This document shows, one piece after another, positions 11,336-21,572 of a stretch of 64,000 nucleotides of DNA. Numbering within the stretch: the stretch's first letter is position 1; every line of letters begins with the position of its first letter. The position numbers and the translations under genes were made by a program. Origin of the DNA: Isochrysis galbana (Eukaryota > Haptophyta > Isochrysidales > Isochrysidaceae); contig CM030944.1 in assembly GCA_018136815.1 (NCBI GenBank), positions 2,891,834 to 2,955,833 of the forward strand. The letters are read 5' to 3'. The notes under the pieces were generated by a model. It had not been told where the DNA came from and ran no database searches. It saw only the letters and a list, made by a program, of their open reading frames with translations.

Positions 11336-12369
11336 CTACGACCCGGTGTTGCGGCCGAGGTACTTGCGGTCCTCGGTATCAACTTTAATCTCCTCGCCCT
11401 CTTCGATGAACATCGGGACCATGATTTGCGCACCCGTCTCAAGCGTGACGGGCTTCTCAGTCCTCCCTCCCGCAGTGTTGCCCTTGGCGCCCGGAGCTGC
11501 CTCAATGACCTTCAGAGACACGGTCTTCGGGACCTGGACGTCAATCGCCTTACCCCTCCACTTCAGCACGGTGAGCGACATCTCCTCCTTGATGAACTCG
11601 GCCTTGTCTATGTCACTCCGTGGAATGCGCTCCTGAAAAGCACACAAACCCAACAGAGGAAGACTCAATACTAGGCAGGCTTGGCGTTCATCCACAAAGA
11701 AGGAAGTGTGCACGGTGCAACAAGCGCGCGTCACAGCCGAGCGCAAGCATACCTCCTCAAACGTCTCCATGTTCATGAAGACCATATCATCCCCGTCAGA
11801 ATAGGAGTATTGCATGTCATCCTTGTCGACCTGCGCGTCGGCGAAGGCCTCGCCTGCCTTCCATGTCTTCTCAAGCGTGTTGCCAGTCTCGAGGTTCTTG
11901 AGCTTTGATCGCACGAACGCGGAGCCCTTGCCCGGCTTCACGTGCAGGAACTCCATAACCTTCCACACGCTGTTGTCAAACCTGGGTCACGGTGGGGAGG
12001 GGTTGGTTCGGCGGCCTGGGGCACCTGTCCAAAGCAGATGAGACAGGGAGAATGCATGGACGCGTAGGCGAGGACTGGAGGGCGCGCCAGGCTGGATCTC
12101 GCTCGCCCGCAGCCGCTGAGCGACGCATGACGGAGAGGGGGGAGAGAGAGAGGGAGGGAGGGGGGAGAGAGGGAGAGGGCGAGGGAGAGAGGGAAGGGAG
12201 GGGGGGAAGGGAGAGGTAGGGAGAGCACACGAGCGCACTCGATGGTGAGTCCGGTCTTGAAGTCGTTGGTCGTACCCATCACGATGGGTTGTGCCGCGCG
12301 CGGCTGCGCCACCAGCCCACGCGACGAGAGCACGTAGGCTTGGGCGAGGGTGAGCGCGAGGGAGAGCAT
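11336..12369 (-). CDS. efp: Translation elongation factor P, probably plastid-targeted
   Basis: EF-P binds the ribosome between P and E sites and relieves stalling at polyproline. Three exons fit perfectly: 12369..12239, 11981..11753 and 11632..11336 (131, 229 and 297 nt; 218 aa), with donors GTGCGC and GTATGC and acceptors CCCAG and TTTTCAG. The mature part starts near DFKTGLTIE and shows the hallmark HVKPGKGSAFVR; the modifiable Lys of the KPGKG loop is about residue 62. All three beta-barrel domains follow in order, ending KVDTEDRKYLGRN. The first ~30 residues (MLSLALTLAQAYVLSSRGL) look like a signal peptide plus short transit sequence, which suits a complex plastid. Intron 1 is almost pure pyrimidine on the coding strand, as is the DNA just upstream of the ATG. 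Confidence 0.92.
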
Positions 12370-12386
12370 TGCAGAGGGGGGAGAGA

Positions 12387-12425
<39 letters not shown>

Positions 12426-13140
12426 TACGATGAGGGAGGGAGAGACAGGGAGGGAGGGAGGAGAAAGAACTATGAAGATGGGGAAGAAGAGGAGAGAAAG
12501 AGAATGAGAAGGGCAGGGGGCGGGGGGGGAAGAGTGGAACGTAGAAAAAGAAGACTTCCACGGGGAAATGTAGGGTTGCAGAGAATAAGGGGAGAGGCTG
12601 GGGGAGGCAGATTTTGGGAAGAGAAGCGTGGGGGGCGGCTGCTCTCTAGCGGCCTCCAACTCTCTCTGGCAGCGCCGGTGCCACAAGCGTCGGCAGATAC
12701 AAGAGAAGGGAGAGGTGAAAACGTGAAAGTATCTTCAAAGACAATCCGTCTGCGAGGAGAGACGCAGGAAGAGGAGATGAAAGATCTCTGCGGCGTCGCA
12801 GACACAAATCTTTTTGAGTTTTGTCCTCTCTCTTCTCTCTGCTCTTAAAGGAAACAAGAAGTCCTCGCGGCTCTATTTTCTCTCCTCTCTCTCCTCACCT
12901 CTCTCCCAACCTCTCTCCCTCGCTCGCTCCTCGGAGGCGCGAGGTTGCGCGGCGACGTAGGAAGTTAAAGATTAAAGAAGAAAAGTGTCGCCCGCCGAGC
13001 CACCCACGAACTTTACAAAGTAGAGAGACCCAAGTACTACCCAAGTACAAAAGTACACTCTACTCGTACATTTGTACGAAACTCAAATAAGGAATAAGGT
13101 GAACGCCCACCTACAATGTGTACGCGTCAGTAATGGTCTC
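12370..13140. promoter_or_regulatory. EF-P upstream region with GA repeat
   Basis: A (GA)n tract on the plus strand (about 12378-12425, CT on the EF-P coding strand) sits directly ahead of the EF-P start, followed by more purine-rich DNA to about 12560. No gene is supported between here and 13140. Confidence 0.4.
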
Positions 13141-14118
13141 ATGTTCACACACACATTAATAATAAAACAACTGAGCGTTAGTACCACTACTCTCACTAGC
13201 CCGGCACCAACACGACAGCCCTCAGCGCACCTGCCCGTACACCTTGGCGTGCTGTTGACACAGATACATACTCCTATGCACCCCTCCAAATCTCCCCCCT
13301 CGCATGCCCCCGGCTCCCATTCTAACTCCCCACAAGTTAAAATGAGGGAAAACCCATTGAGGTGGACCGGTCGACGCCGGCCGACTCTCCGGGAAAAAGC
13401 ACCGGGGGGGGGGGGAGGAACCTCTCGTCGTGAAGAGGAACGGCCCTTACAGCTCTCGCCGCGAGCGGTCCTCGAGGAATAAAAGACTGCGCCTCGAGAT
13501 ACCTGCCACAAGGGTTCTCGTAGGCGCCTTGAGCCTCTCCCTCCTCATCTCCCACCTGTCGCAAGCCGCCCCTCTCCGCCCGTTTGCTTTCGCAAACGGG
13601 TCCCATTTCTTACCGCACTCCATCGGGGGGGGTGCAACCCCCCCCCTCTCCCTCTCTCCATTCTCCTCCTCCTGTGTCCCTGCGGCGCGTCGCCATGCGG
13701 CGCGCCACGGCCTGCTCTCAGAGGTCCTTTGGGGGCTCCCAGAGGGCCAGCCAACAGCCAGGGCAGCTCAGGGGGCAGTGGAGGCTGGGGCTCAGCCCCT
13801 GGCCCCCCCTGCCTCTCCCACGCTTGCCTCGCTGGCCATGGGAGCCGCCCAGAGGCATCTGTCTGCCTGGCGACCAGGGAAGGGGGGGGGGGTCAGCTCG
13901 AGGGCAGGCCCACGCAGGGCGTGGGAGTGCGAATCACGGCCCGCGCCCACTAGGGGTCTGGGCCAGTGTGGTGATTGCCCAGCCCCTGCCAAAGGGCAGG
14001 GGCTGTGGTTGATTGTACGGGCCCACCCCTGGGGGTGTCCGTGATGGAGAGAGGGGGGCGCGAGGCCCCCATTGACCCCTACTTATAAAAGTAGGTTATG
14101 ATGTTCACACACACATTA
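13141..14118 (-). mobile_element. S-element copy 2, full length, with 18-bp target duplication
   Basis: The insert 13159-14100 (942 bp) is flanked by perfect 18-bp repeats (ATGTTCACACACACATTA) at 13141-13158 and 14101-14118. Read on the minus strand it starts with AACCTACTTTTATAAGTAGG, has the same GC-rich body as the copy at 6181 (shared blocks with GAGAGGCAGG and TGCCCCCTGAGCTGC) and ends in an AT-rich GTTGTTTTATTAT tail. A hairpin CCCGTTTGC/GCAAACGGG lies at about 13579-13600. It is matched in inverted orientation by 25155-25655, and its AT-end half by 34360-34600. Confidence 0.7.
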
Positions 14119-14754
14119 CCTCTCCATATGGAAATAAGCAATAAGCATCAGCTCATGCGTCAGCAGAGTACATGCACTTTTAGGTATCCCCGACAGAATG
14201 ACAGGATGTTCAGTTATTCATTATTCGCATTCACGATTCACGTTCACGTTCACTGGTCACTGGAACTCAGTGCTACTCTTCTTCATCAGGCACATGCGTG
14301 TGCCGTTTTTGTCCCCTCCACACAGACCTGCATATAAGCGGTTCCTGACTATAAGGCGCATGCATATCCTCTACTCTAGAGTAATATTCTTCCAAGAGAA
14401 GGTGTAGAAGGCAGAAGGGCCTCTTTAATCTTTATCCACAAAGGTAGGAGTGTAGGAGTACGAGTATATATCTCAAGGGTCTCAGTCTCCTCTCAAGTTT
14501 TGTTTTCCAAGGCGCGCCTCTTCTCTATTGCTTCCTCTCTCGTCTCGGCCGGCCGAGAAGCTCCTCCCTGCCTCTCTCCCCCTCTCTCCCCCTCTTTTCC
14601 CCTTTCTCCCTCTCCCTCCCTGCCTTCCTCTCCCCCGCCGCCCCCTCCCCGCCCCCATCGCTCTCGTCTCTCTCACCTCTTCGTCCCTCCCCGCTTTCCG
14701 CCTCCCGCCCTCGGTCCCTCTCTCTCCCTCCCCTTCTGCCGCGGGCCTCTCCGG
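14119..14754. promoter_or_regulatory. Lon upstream region with pyrimidine tract
   Basis: Intergenic DNA ahead of the Lon ATG. The last ~180 nt (14565-14745) are almost pure C and T on the coding strand, similar to the DNA just upstream of several other starts here. No TATA box or other named element is evident. A frame upstream of 14755 is open through the CT tract but encodes only Pro/Leu/Ser. Confidence 0.35.
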
Positions 14755-17700
14755 ATGCTCGCGGCGCATGGCTTCGCAGCCCTCAGCCGAAGGCCGCTCG
14801 TCAAGCGACTTCTCGCGCCGCGCGCCCTGCCACTGGCCCGCGCGCTCTGCTCGGCCGCCGACGACGGCAAGAAGGGCGGCGAGCCCGCCGAGCCTGTCGC
14901 TGAGGCCAAGGAGGAGCCCAAGCCGGCTGCACCGAGAGAGTCATCGCTCGTCTCAATCAACCCTTCGCACATCTCGACACTGCCTCCCGTGCTCGTGTTC
15001 CCCTTCCCGACGAGGCCGCTCTTCCCTGGAGTCTACCAACCCGCCGAAGTTACGGACGAGGCGCTTGCCAAGGCGCTTATGGCCGTGAAGGTGAGCCCTG
15101 TCAAAACAATCAGATGTTGAGTGGGTTGAGGTGGCGCGATGTGTGCGCATGTGGTTCCTATCGATGGATTGACGTGCTGCTACCCTGGCTCGCCGCAGAC
15201 GGTGCATTCTCGCAGGAGGCACGCCATGACTTAGGCCCATGCAGTCTCCGGCCGATGCCGCGCACCTGCCATTCAGCTTTACCCTCATGTGCATCCTCAG
15301 GCCAGCCACCACCCGTACGTTGGCGTCTTCTTGCCTCGGCCGGGCCACACCGTCGTGGGTGGACTGGCAAACGGCGACGCAGAGAGCTCGGAGGATGGCA
15401 TGGAAGGCTATGGGAGTGGCGGACAGACTAGCGAGACCGCCGAGCCGTCGGAGCCGCTAGACGTCTCAATGCTCCACCCCATAGGCACACTTGCCTTGGT
15501 GACCAGACTCACACAGACTCCGCGAGGTGTCCAGCTGCTGCTTCTTGGTCAAAAGCGCGTGAAGGTGGATGTTTGCACGCGCTTGATTCGACGCTTACGG
15601 TCCTATTGCGTGGCACATCCCTAGGCGAGACAAGCATACCTGCGCGTGAAGGGCGGCGAGTGGAGACCGCGTCCCGCACGTGTGCAACCGGAGCTCTGAC
15701 TCCCTACTCTTCTTTTGTGCAGCTCGAGCGTCCTGTACAGACGGCTCCAGTGATGCTGGCCAAGGTGAGCGAGGCCGAGGACATACCCGACGAGCTTGTC
15801 GACGGGCCCTCGCTCTCTAAGGCGTATGCAATGGAAGTCATGCAGACCATCAAGGAGATTCTCAAGCTGAACCCCTTCTTCAAGGAACAGATGCAGGTGG
15901 GTGTGGTTCCCAGGTAGCTAGGGTCCTTGTCCGATGCGGCAGCTGTCACCTGAACGCCCAGGGAAATTCTCGCTGTTATGTTGCCGGACCAGACAGCTCC
16001 CTTCATCAATTTACCTGCTTGTTGGCACTCCTGCTCGCCACTATCCTGCTCATCACGCCGACTGGGCGGCTTTGCAGATGATCCTCGAGCGGAGCGAGAT
16101 CCATGAGGCCGGCAAGCTCGCAGATTTCGGTGCCGCACTCACCACGGCAGAAGCCGAGGAGCTGCAGGAGGTGCGCACGCGTCTAGATGAGGATGGGCCT
16201 GGGGATAAATCTAGGCGTCAATGTTCTGGTCGCCTCTGCAACCGTCTTGACGCTGTGCTCCGTACGCGTCCTCCAGGTGCTCGCAACCCTCTCGGTGCCT
16301 GAGCGCATTGAGAAAACGCTACTGCTCCTCAAAAAGGAGCTCGAGCTCTCAAAGCTGCAGAGCCAGATCTCGAAGCAGGTGCTCGCCATCTCCTACACCC
16401 ACCGCTGCGTCCGCTCGCGTTGTCGCCCTGCCCGTCCGCCGCGCCGCTGCTCGCCGCAATTCGACGACATTGCCTATTGCCTGTGCAGGTCGAGGACAAG
16501 ATCTCGGCAAACCAACGCCGCTACATGCTTCTGGAGCAGCTCAAGCAAATCAAAAAGGAGCTGGGCCTCGAGCGTGATGATAAGGAGGCTCTCATTGCTA
16601 AGTTTTCCGATAGGATCACTCACCTCGCTGTGCCAGCTGAAGCCAAGAAGGTGATTGAGGAGGAGATGGACAAGATCCAGACGCTCGAGAGCTCGTCCTC
16701 TGAGTTCAACGTGACGCGCAATTATCTCGACTGGCTGACAAGCCTGCCCTGGGGTGCGATATCCGCCTCCCACAGATGTCCCTCGCGCAAGAGTGTCAGA
16801 CACACCGTGAGCCCTGCCAGTGCCGCGCTCTCGGTCCTCGGCAGCCCTGCCACTGGCGCCCGCACCCCGAACAGGTATCTATTCGGAGGAGAACCTTCAA
16901 CTGCGGCGTGCGGCACGGGTCCTTGCTGCTGAGCACTTTGGCCTTGAGGACGTCAAAGAACGAATTCTCGAATTCATCGCCGTCGGCGCGCTGCGAGGCT
17001 CCACGCAGGTGGAAGCAAGGATTTTCACGCCGGGAAGCCCTATCGGCTCCCCGCATAGCTACTTGTTGCTGCCCCTGCGCTGCTCGCCCCGGCCACAGGG
17101 TGAGGCTCATGCCCCCATATTCGTGCTTTCTTCGTAAGGGCAAAATTATATGCTTTGTTGGTCCTCCCGGTGTCGGAAAGACCTCCATCGGCAAGTCTAT
17201 CGCAAACGCGCTCGGTCGCGAGTTCTACCGCTTCTCCGTCGGCGGACTGACTGACGTGGCCGAAATCAAGGGACACCGGTGGGCGAGCAACCTCCCCTCT
17301 TGCCCGCAACGCAAGCACCGCATGCTCGATGTGCTCACCCCGTCGGCCACGTGACTCAGGCGAACGTACGTCGGTGCAATGCCCGGCAAGCTCATCCAGT
17401 GCTTGAAAGCCACCAACTCGGCAAACCCAGTCGTGCTTATTGATGAGATCGACAAACTCGGACGCGGGTACCAAGGAGACCCCGCTTCGGCTCTACTCGA
17501 AGTACTCGATCCGTCGCAGAACGCAGCCTTCATGGACCACTATCTCGATGTGCCTGTCGACCTTTCAAAGGTGCACAGTCATCGCTTCGCACACTCACGG
17601 GCCCGCCACGCAACACGCCGCCGCCACCGCCCATCGTCAATAGCCGAGACATTCGACATGTCTACCCTACTTGGACTGCTCGAGCACCGCCAAGTCGACA

Positions 17701-19568
17701 CTATCTCCCCTTCGACCCGAGCCCCTTGCTCCTTCACGGGCCTCGCCGCGTAATGTGCATCACTTGTGCGCTCACCCGACTTCCATTGTGGTGCGCATGC
17801 AGATCCTCTTTTTGTGCACAGCGAATGTGGCCGACACTATCCCAGGCCCACTCCTCGACCGGATGGAAGTGGTTCGGCTCTCCGGATACATTCTCGACGA
17901 GAAGGTATGCGAGGGGCGCGCGTATGGATCACTCTCTCCGTGCACCGGCTTTGCCACGCTGTCTACGAACGCAGCCATGATAATCGATTCAGCCCTCAAC
18001 CAGGGCAGCCAAAGTCACGCTATACCCTTCTAGCTTCGCCAAGGGGCCTCGAGCCGAAGTACTTCCGGGCGTCGACCCACCGGTGTCCGATGTGCCTCGC
18101 TCGGCCCCTCACTTTGCAGGTCCAAATTGCTCAGCGCTACCTCCTCCCCGCCGCTCGGGAGCAAATGGGGCTCACCCCGGAGCAGATGGAGATGCCTCGC
18201 GAGTCGATCGTTGCCCTGATTCGGTGGTACTGCCGCGAGGCTGGCGTGCGTAATCTGCAGAAACACATTGAGCGCATCTGTCGTAAGGTGGCGCTCAAGG
18301 TTGTCCAAACGGTGCAAAACGCGGAGCAGGCCACGCTCGAGGCCGCCGGTCGCGCGCCAGTGCTCGAGGATGACGCCGCCGACGAGGAGGAGCCTGCTCC
18401 CGCCATCGGCGTCAGGGCCGTGCCTGGCGGGTTGGCGCCTCCTGCCGCTGCGGCGGCCGAAGCCGAGGAGGCGGCAGCGGCAGCTGACGCCACGGCGACG
18501 TCCTCACAAGAAGTCTCGCAAAAAGCTTCGCGGGAAGAGGAGGCCCCACAGCAGCCGTCGCTATCCCTACCGGAGATCCGCTACGTGATTGGGCCGGAAC
18601 AGCTAGCCGAGTATGTCGGCAAGACTAAGTACACCAACGAGCGCATCTACGCGACGAACCCTGTGGGAGTGGTGACGGGCCTCGCTTGGACCCCAATGGG
18701 AGGTGCTGTGCTCTACATAGAGACGGCCGCGCTTGGCCCAGCCTCGTCGGGTGTCGGCAGGCTGAAGAGCAGCGTTGAGGGCGAAGAGACGGGCAGCGCT
18801 AAGGAAGGGGGCGACGGCGATGTGGGCCGGGGCGGCGGGCGCGGCGGCGGCGGCCACGCGAGCGTCCGGGTGACGGGCCAGCTAGGCGACGTGATGCGGG
18901 AATCTTCGCTAATCGCTCACACGTTTGCGCGGAACTTTTTACATACAATCGATCCCTCGAACGATTTTTTGGAGAGGTCAGCGCTCCACCTGCATGTGCC
19001 CGAGGGCGCGACGCCTAAGGACGGACCGTCAGCAGGCGTGACCATGGTCACATCAGTCTTATCCGTCGCGACCAACACGCCACCACGCACTGACGTGGCC
19101 ATGACGGGAGAGGTGAGTGGGGCGGGCCGCTCTAGCCCCGTTAGGGGCACCGCCCTCGCGCGCGCCATATCTGCATGCTCCCTTACATCTCATCACTGAC
19201 AGCGAGGTCGGGACTGATCGTCGGCGCCGCACGGCTCTTATTTCTCGGCCCTTGACGGCCCGAGCTATTCGAGCATGGTGCATTGATCTGCGCGCTCATG
19301 CCCTCCAATCTGCCAGGTGACCCTAACGGGCCGCGTTTTGCCCGTCGGCGGCATCAAAGAAAAGGTTATTGCTGCTCGCCGGGCCGGAGTCACCCATGTG
19401 GTGCTCCCTAAGGCCAATGAGCGAGACTGGACAGAGTTGCCGGACAACTTGCGAGCAGGCGTGCATGCGCACTTCGCCGAGAAGTACGCCGACGTCCACG
19501 CGATTGCGTTCGCACGGGGCGATCTGCCGTGCACGAGCGATCCAGGAGTAGAAGCTGCGGAGTACTGA
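14755..19568 (+). CDS. lon: Lon protease, mitochondrial type, 12 exons
   Basis: ATP-dependent serine protease that degrades misfolded matrix proteins. Twelve exons splice in frame to 1021 aa: 14755..15090, 15301..15564, 15723..15896, 16078..16170, 16277..16378, 16489..16753, 16875..17008, 17139..17278, 17360..17570, 17803..17904, 18120..19112, 19317..19568. The N-terminus is Arg/Ala/Leu-rich (mitochondrial presequence), followed by the LON substrate domain ([16 protein letters not shown]) and coiled coil. Walker [10 protein letters not shown] is at about 464-472 and Walker [10 protein letters not shown] at about 527-535. The protease dyad is Ser911 (DGPSAGVTM) and Lys954 (GGIKEK, second Lys), 43 residues apart as in other Lon enzymes. 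An Ala/Glu-rich insert at about 700-760 lies between the AAA and protease domains. Introns are 82-211 nt apart from one of 232 nt. Confidence 0.95.
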
Positions 19569-20247
19569 TTCACCGGCATGTCGCGTGTCTCGCTTGTGGC
19601 CGTCTATGAGCGGGCCCCTAGATGAGCGATGTTGTGCGTGCGTGGCTGGGGCGCCTTGGACCGCCCGATGCGAGTCTGGACGGCCCGTTTTAGGGGCCGC
19701 CCGAGTAGAAACTTCCGGCGCGGGCCCATGCTCCCAAGGCATGCCCGCGTGCTATCGAGAACGCCTTCATGCATTTACAATAGCAGCTTTGCGGATTGCG
19801 GAAGGCTTTCACTAGCGCTTGGCTTGGCAGATGCAGATATGCGCCGATCGCGGGGTTGCCCTCAACGAAGACGCCCCTCTTCAGCCTGGCTACTTACCGG
19901 CCAAGGTTGAGAACTACAACTACTAGCATCGTCATACGCCTAACGTGGCTACTCGCACTCCTGCCTTTGCATGCCTAGATATCATGGATGCTGCTGCGGT
20001 TAATTGTGTCCGTGATGGGTTGTTTTAGTTGGAGCCGGTTTGGTGGCGGATCACATAGGACGGCACAACGGCCCAGCAAGGTTGACAAGTGTGTATGCAT
20101 GATGCGCATGAGTGTCTCCCTAAGTAGGCCTCAACTAAGGGAAATTGAGTTGCGGTTGGTGTTGCGGGTAAGGGGGTTTGCCCGTTTTCCCTCTTGTACA
20201 TTCCCGACCGTTAGGTTTTCCCTCGCGTGACTCCCTCCCCGCTGTCA
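19569..20247. other. Intergenic, nothing recognised
   Basis: Lon 3' flank. No frame has family features, and I see no repeat match within the window. Confidence 0.35.
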
Positions 20248-20660
20248 CAGGTCGTTTGCCTTCATTTGGTACCCCTCGTTTCCAAATACGCGATGCGCCG
20301 GTACAAAAAAAATCGTCTAGTATTTAAGCAAAGGCACCCACCTCACAGTGCTCAACCATGTCTACAAATGGAATGGCGGCTGATGATGTAGTACGCAAGC
20401 GATTGCAATGGATCATAAGAAAGATGGACGATAACTTTAAAAATTCATCACACCTCTCTTTCCGCCATATGGCACTTCTAAATCTGCCATCTGCACACCA
20501 ACACACACAGCAACCACAGCCCATCATCACCCCTCTCAACCACAGTTGGTGTCAACGCAAAGTAGCAGTAGCTGAGTACGAGCATGTGAACAGAAAAAGA
20601 AAGGAGCTTGGAAAATGAGCACGGGTCTCTGTGAGGTAGATACTTAGGCCTGTTGCCTAC
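20248..20660 (+). mobile_element. K-element copy with intact 5' end and short ORF
   Basis: The element begins AGGTCGTTTGCCTTCATTTG, continues through a leader with an A-run (about 20304-20312), and reaches an ATG at 20358. The ORF 20358-20618 encodes 86 aa containing GMAADDVVRKRLQWIIRKMD, then turns His/Gln/Pro-rich. The DVVRKRLQWIIRKMD core is shared with the degenerate copy at 10200, and the leader is shared with 58207-58325, so this is the best-preserved 5' part. No transposase or polymerase motif is visible, and the 3' end of the element cannot be set. Confidence 0.55.
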
Positions 20661-21572
20661 GCCTGTGCCACTTCAGAGGTTGCTGCACCTTCTCACTTCT
20701 TAGCTCACCAAGGCGCAAAGGGTCGTGGGGACGGGGAGCCCCCAAAATAAGAAATAAGCAATAAGCGAAGCCTTCGACCCTCTGTATATATCGATCGTGG
20801 GCGCTACTACTACTATATTTTAACCCCAAATAAATAGGGGATAGGGGGGGGGAGGCGATCAAAAAGAAATGACTGAACGCCTCAGATCGCACCTTCTAGG
20901 AGTGAGTGGCGCAAGTTCCTCATAAGTTATCCGATGTCGATGAACGAGGTGCCGGTGGCTGGTGGCAGTGGCAGGTTTGCTAGGTGCCGGTGGCTGGTGG
21001 CAGTGGCAGGTTTGCTTTTGTTGCATCGGTGCTTGGGTCGCCGCGACAGACACTTATTGCCCTCGATCCTCGACCTCGAGGCTCGAGGATGCTCGGGCGG
21101 GTTTCCCTTTCCCGCCTAAGGCCTAAGGGTCGTCCATTTCAGCCCATCCTTTAGTATGATTACCGGAAAGCCGGAAAGAAGAAGTTCCACAATAACTTAA
21201 TTAATTAAAGAGGGAGCACACATTTGACATTCTATTTCTGTGCCAGGGCGGCGTCCCTGGCGGCTGGGTGGCGGGAAGCAGAAGGGGAGAGAGGAGAGAG
21301 GGGGGGAAGGGTGGCAGGGAGGTGGACGGGGAGAGGGAGGGGGAGGGAGGGGGAGAGAGAGGGGGAAGGAGAAGGAGAGGGAGAGGGAGGGCTAGGGGGA
21401 GGGGGAGGGGGAGAGACAGGGAGAGGGAGGGGCAGGGGGAGGGGGAGGGGGAGGGGGAGAGGGAAAGGGAGATAAGGAGCGAAGGAGGCGGTGAAAGACG
21501 GAGAAGGGGAGAGAGTCGCAGAGCACCGGCGGTCGCGACGGCTGACTGGCCGACTGGCCCGCTGGACCGTCC
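20661..21572. other. Intergenic with tandem duplication and long GA tract
   Basis: A perfect 35-bp unit is duplicated in tandem at 20947-20981 and 20982-21016. A 200-nt purine-rich tract (GGGAGA-type) spans about 21290-21490, directly upstream of the polymerase iota start and, unusually here, with purines on the coding strand. No gene is supported. Confidence 0.5.

Noticed and set aside
11742-11751. Unspliced EF-P reading frame of 210 aa
   Set aside because: The in-frame stretch between the FEE and ERIPRSD segments is a 120-nt intron with GTATGC and TTTTCAG ends; splicing restores the family alignment.
13430-14044. 204-aa plus-strand ORF
   Set aside because: It lies wholly inside an S-element copy and is not conserved in frame in the other copies.
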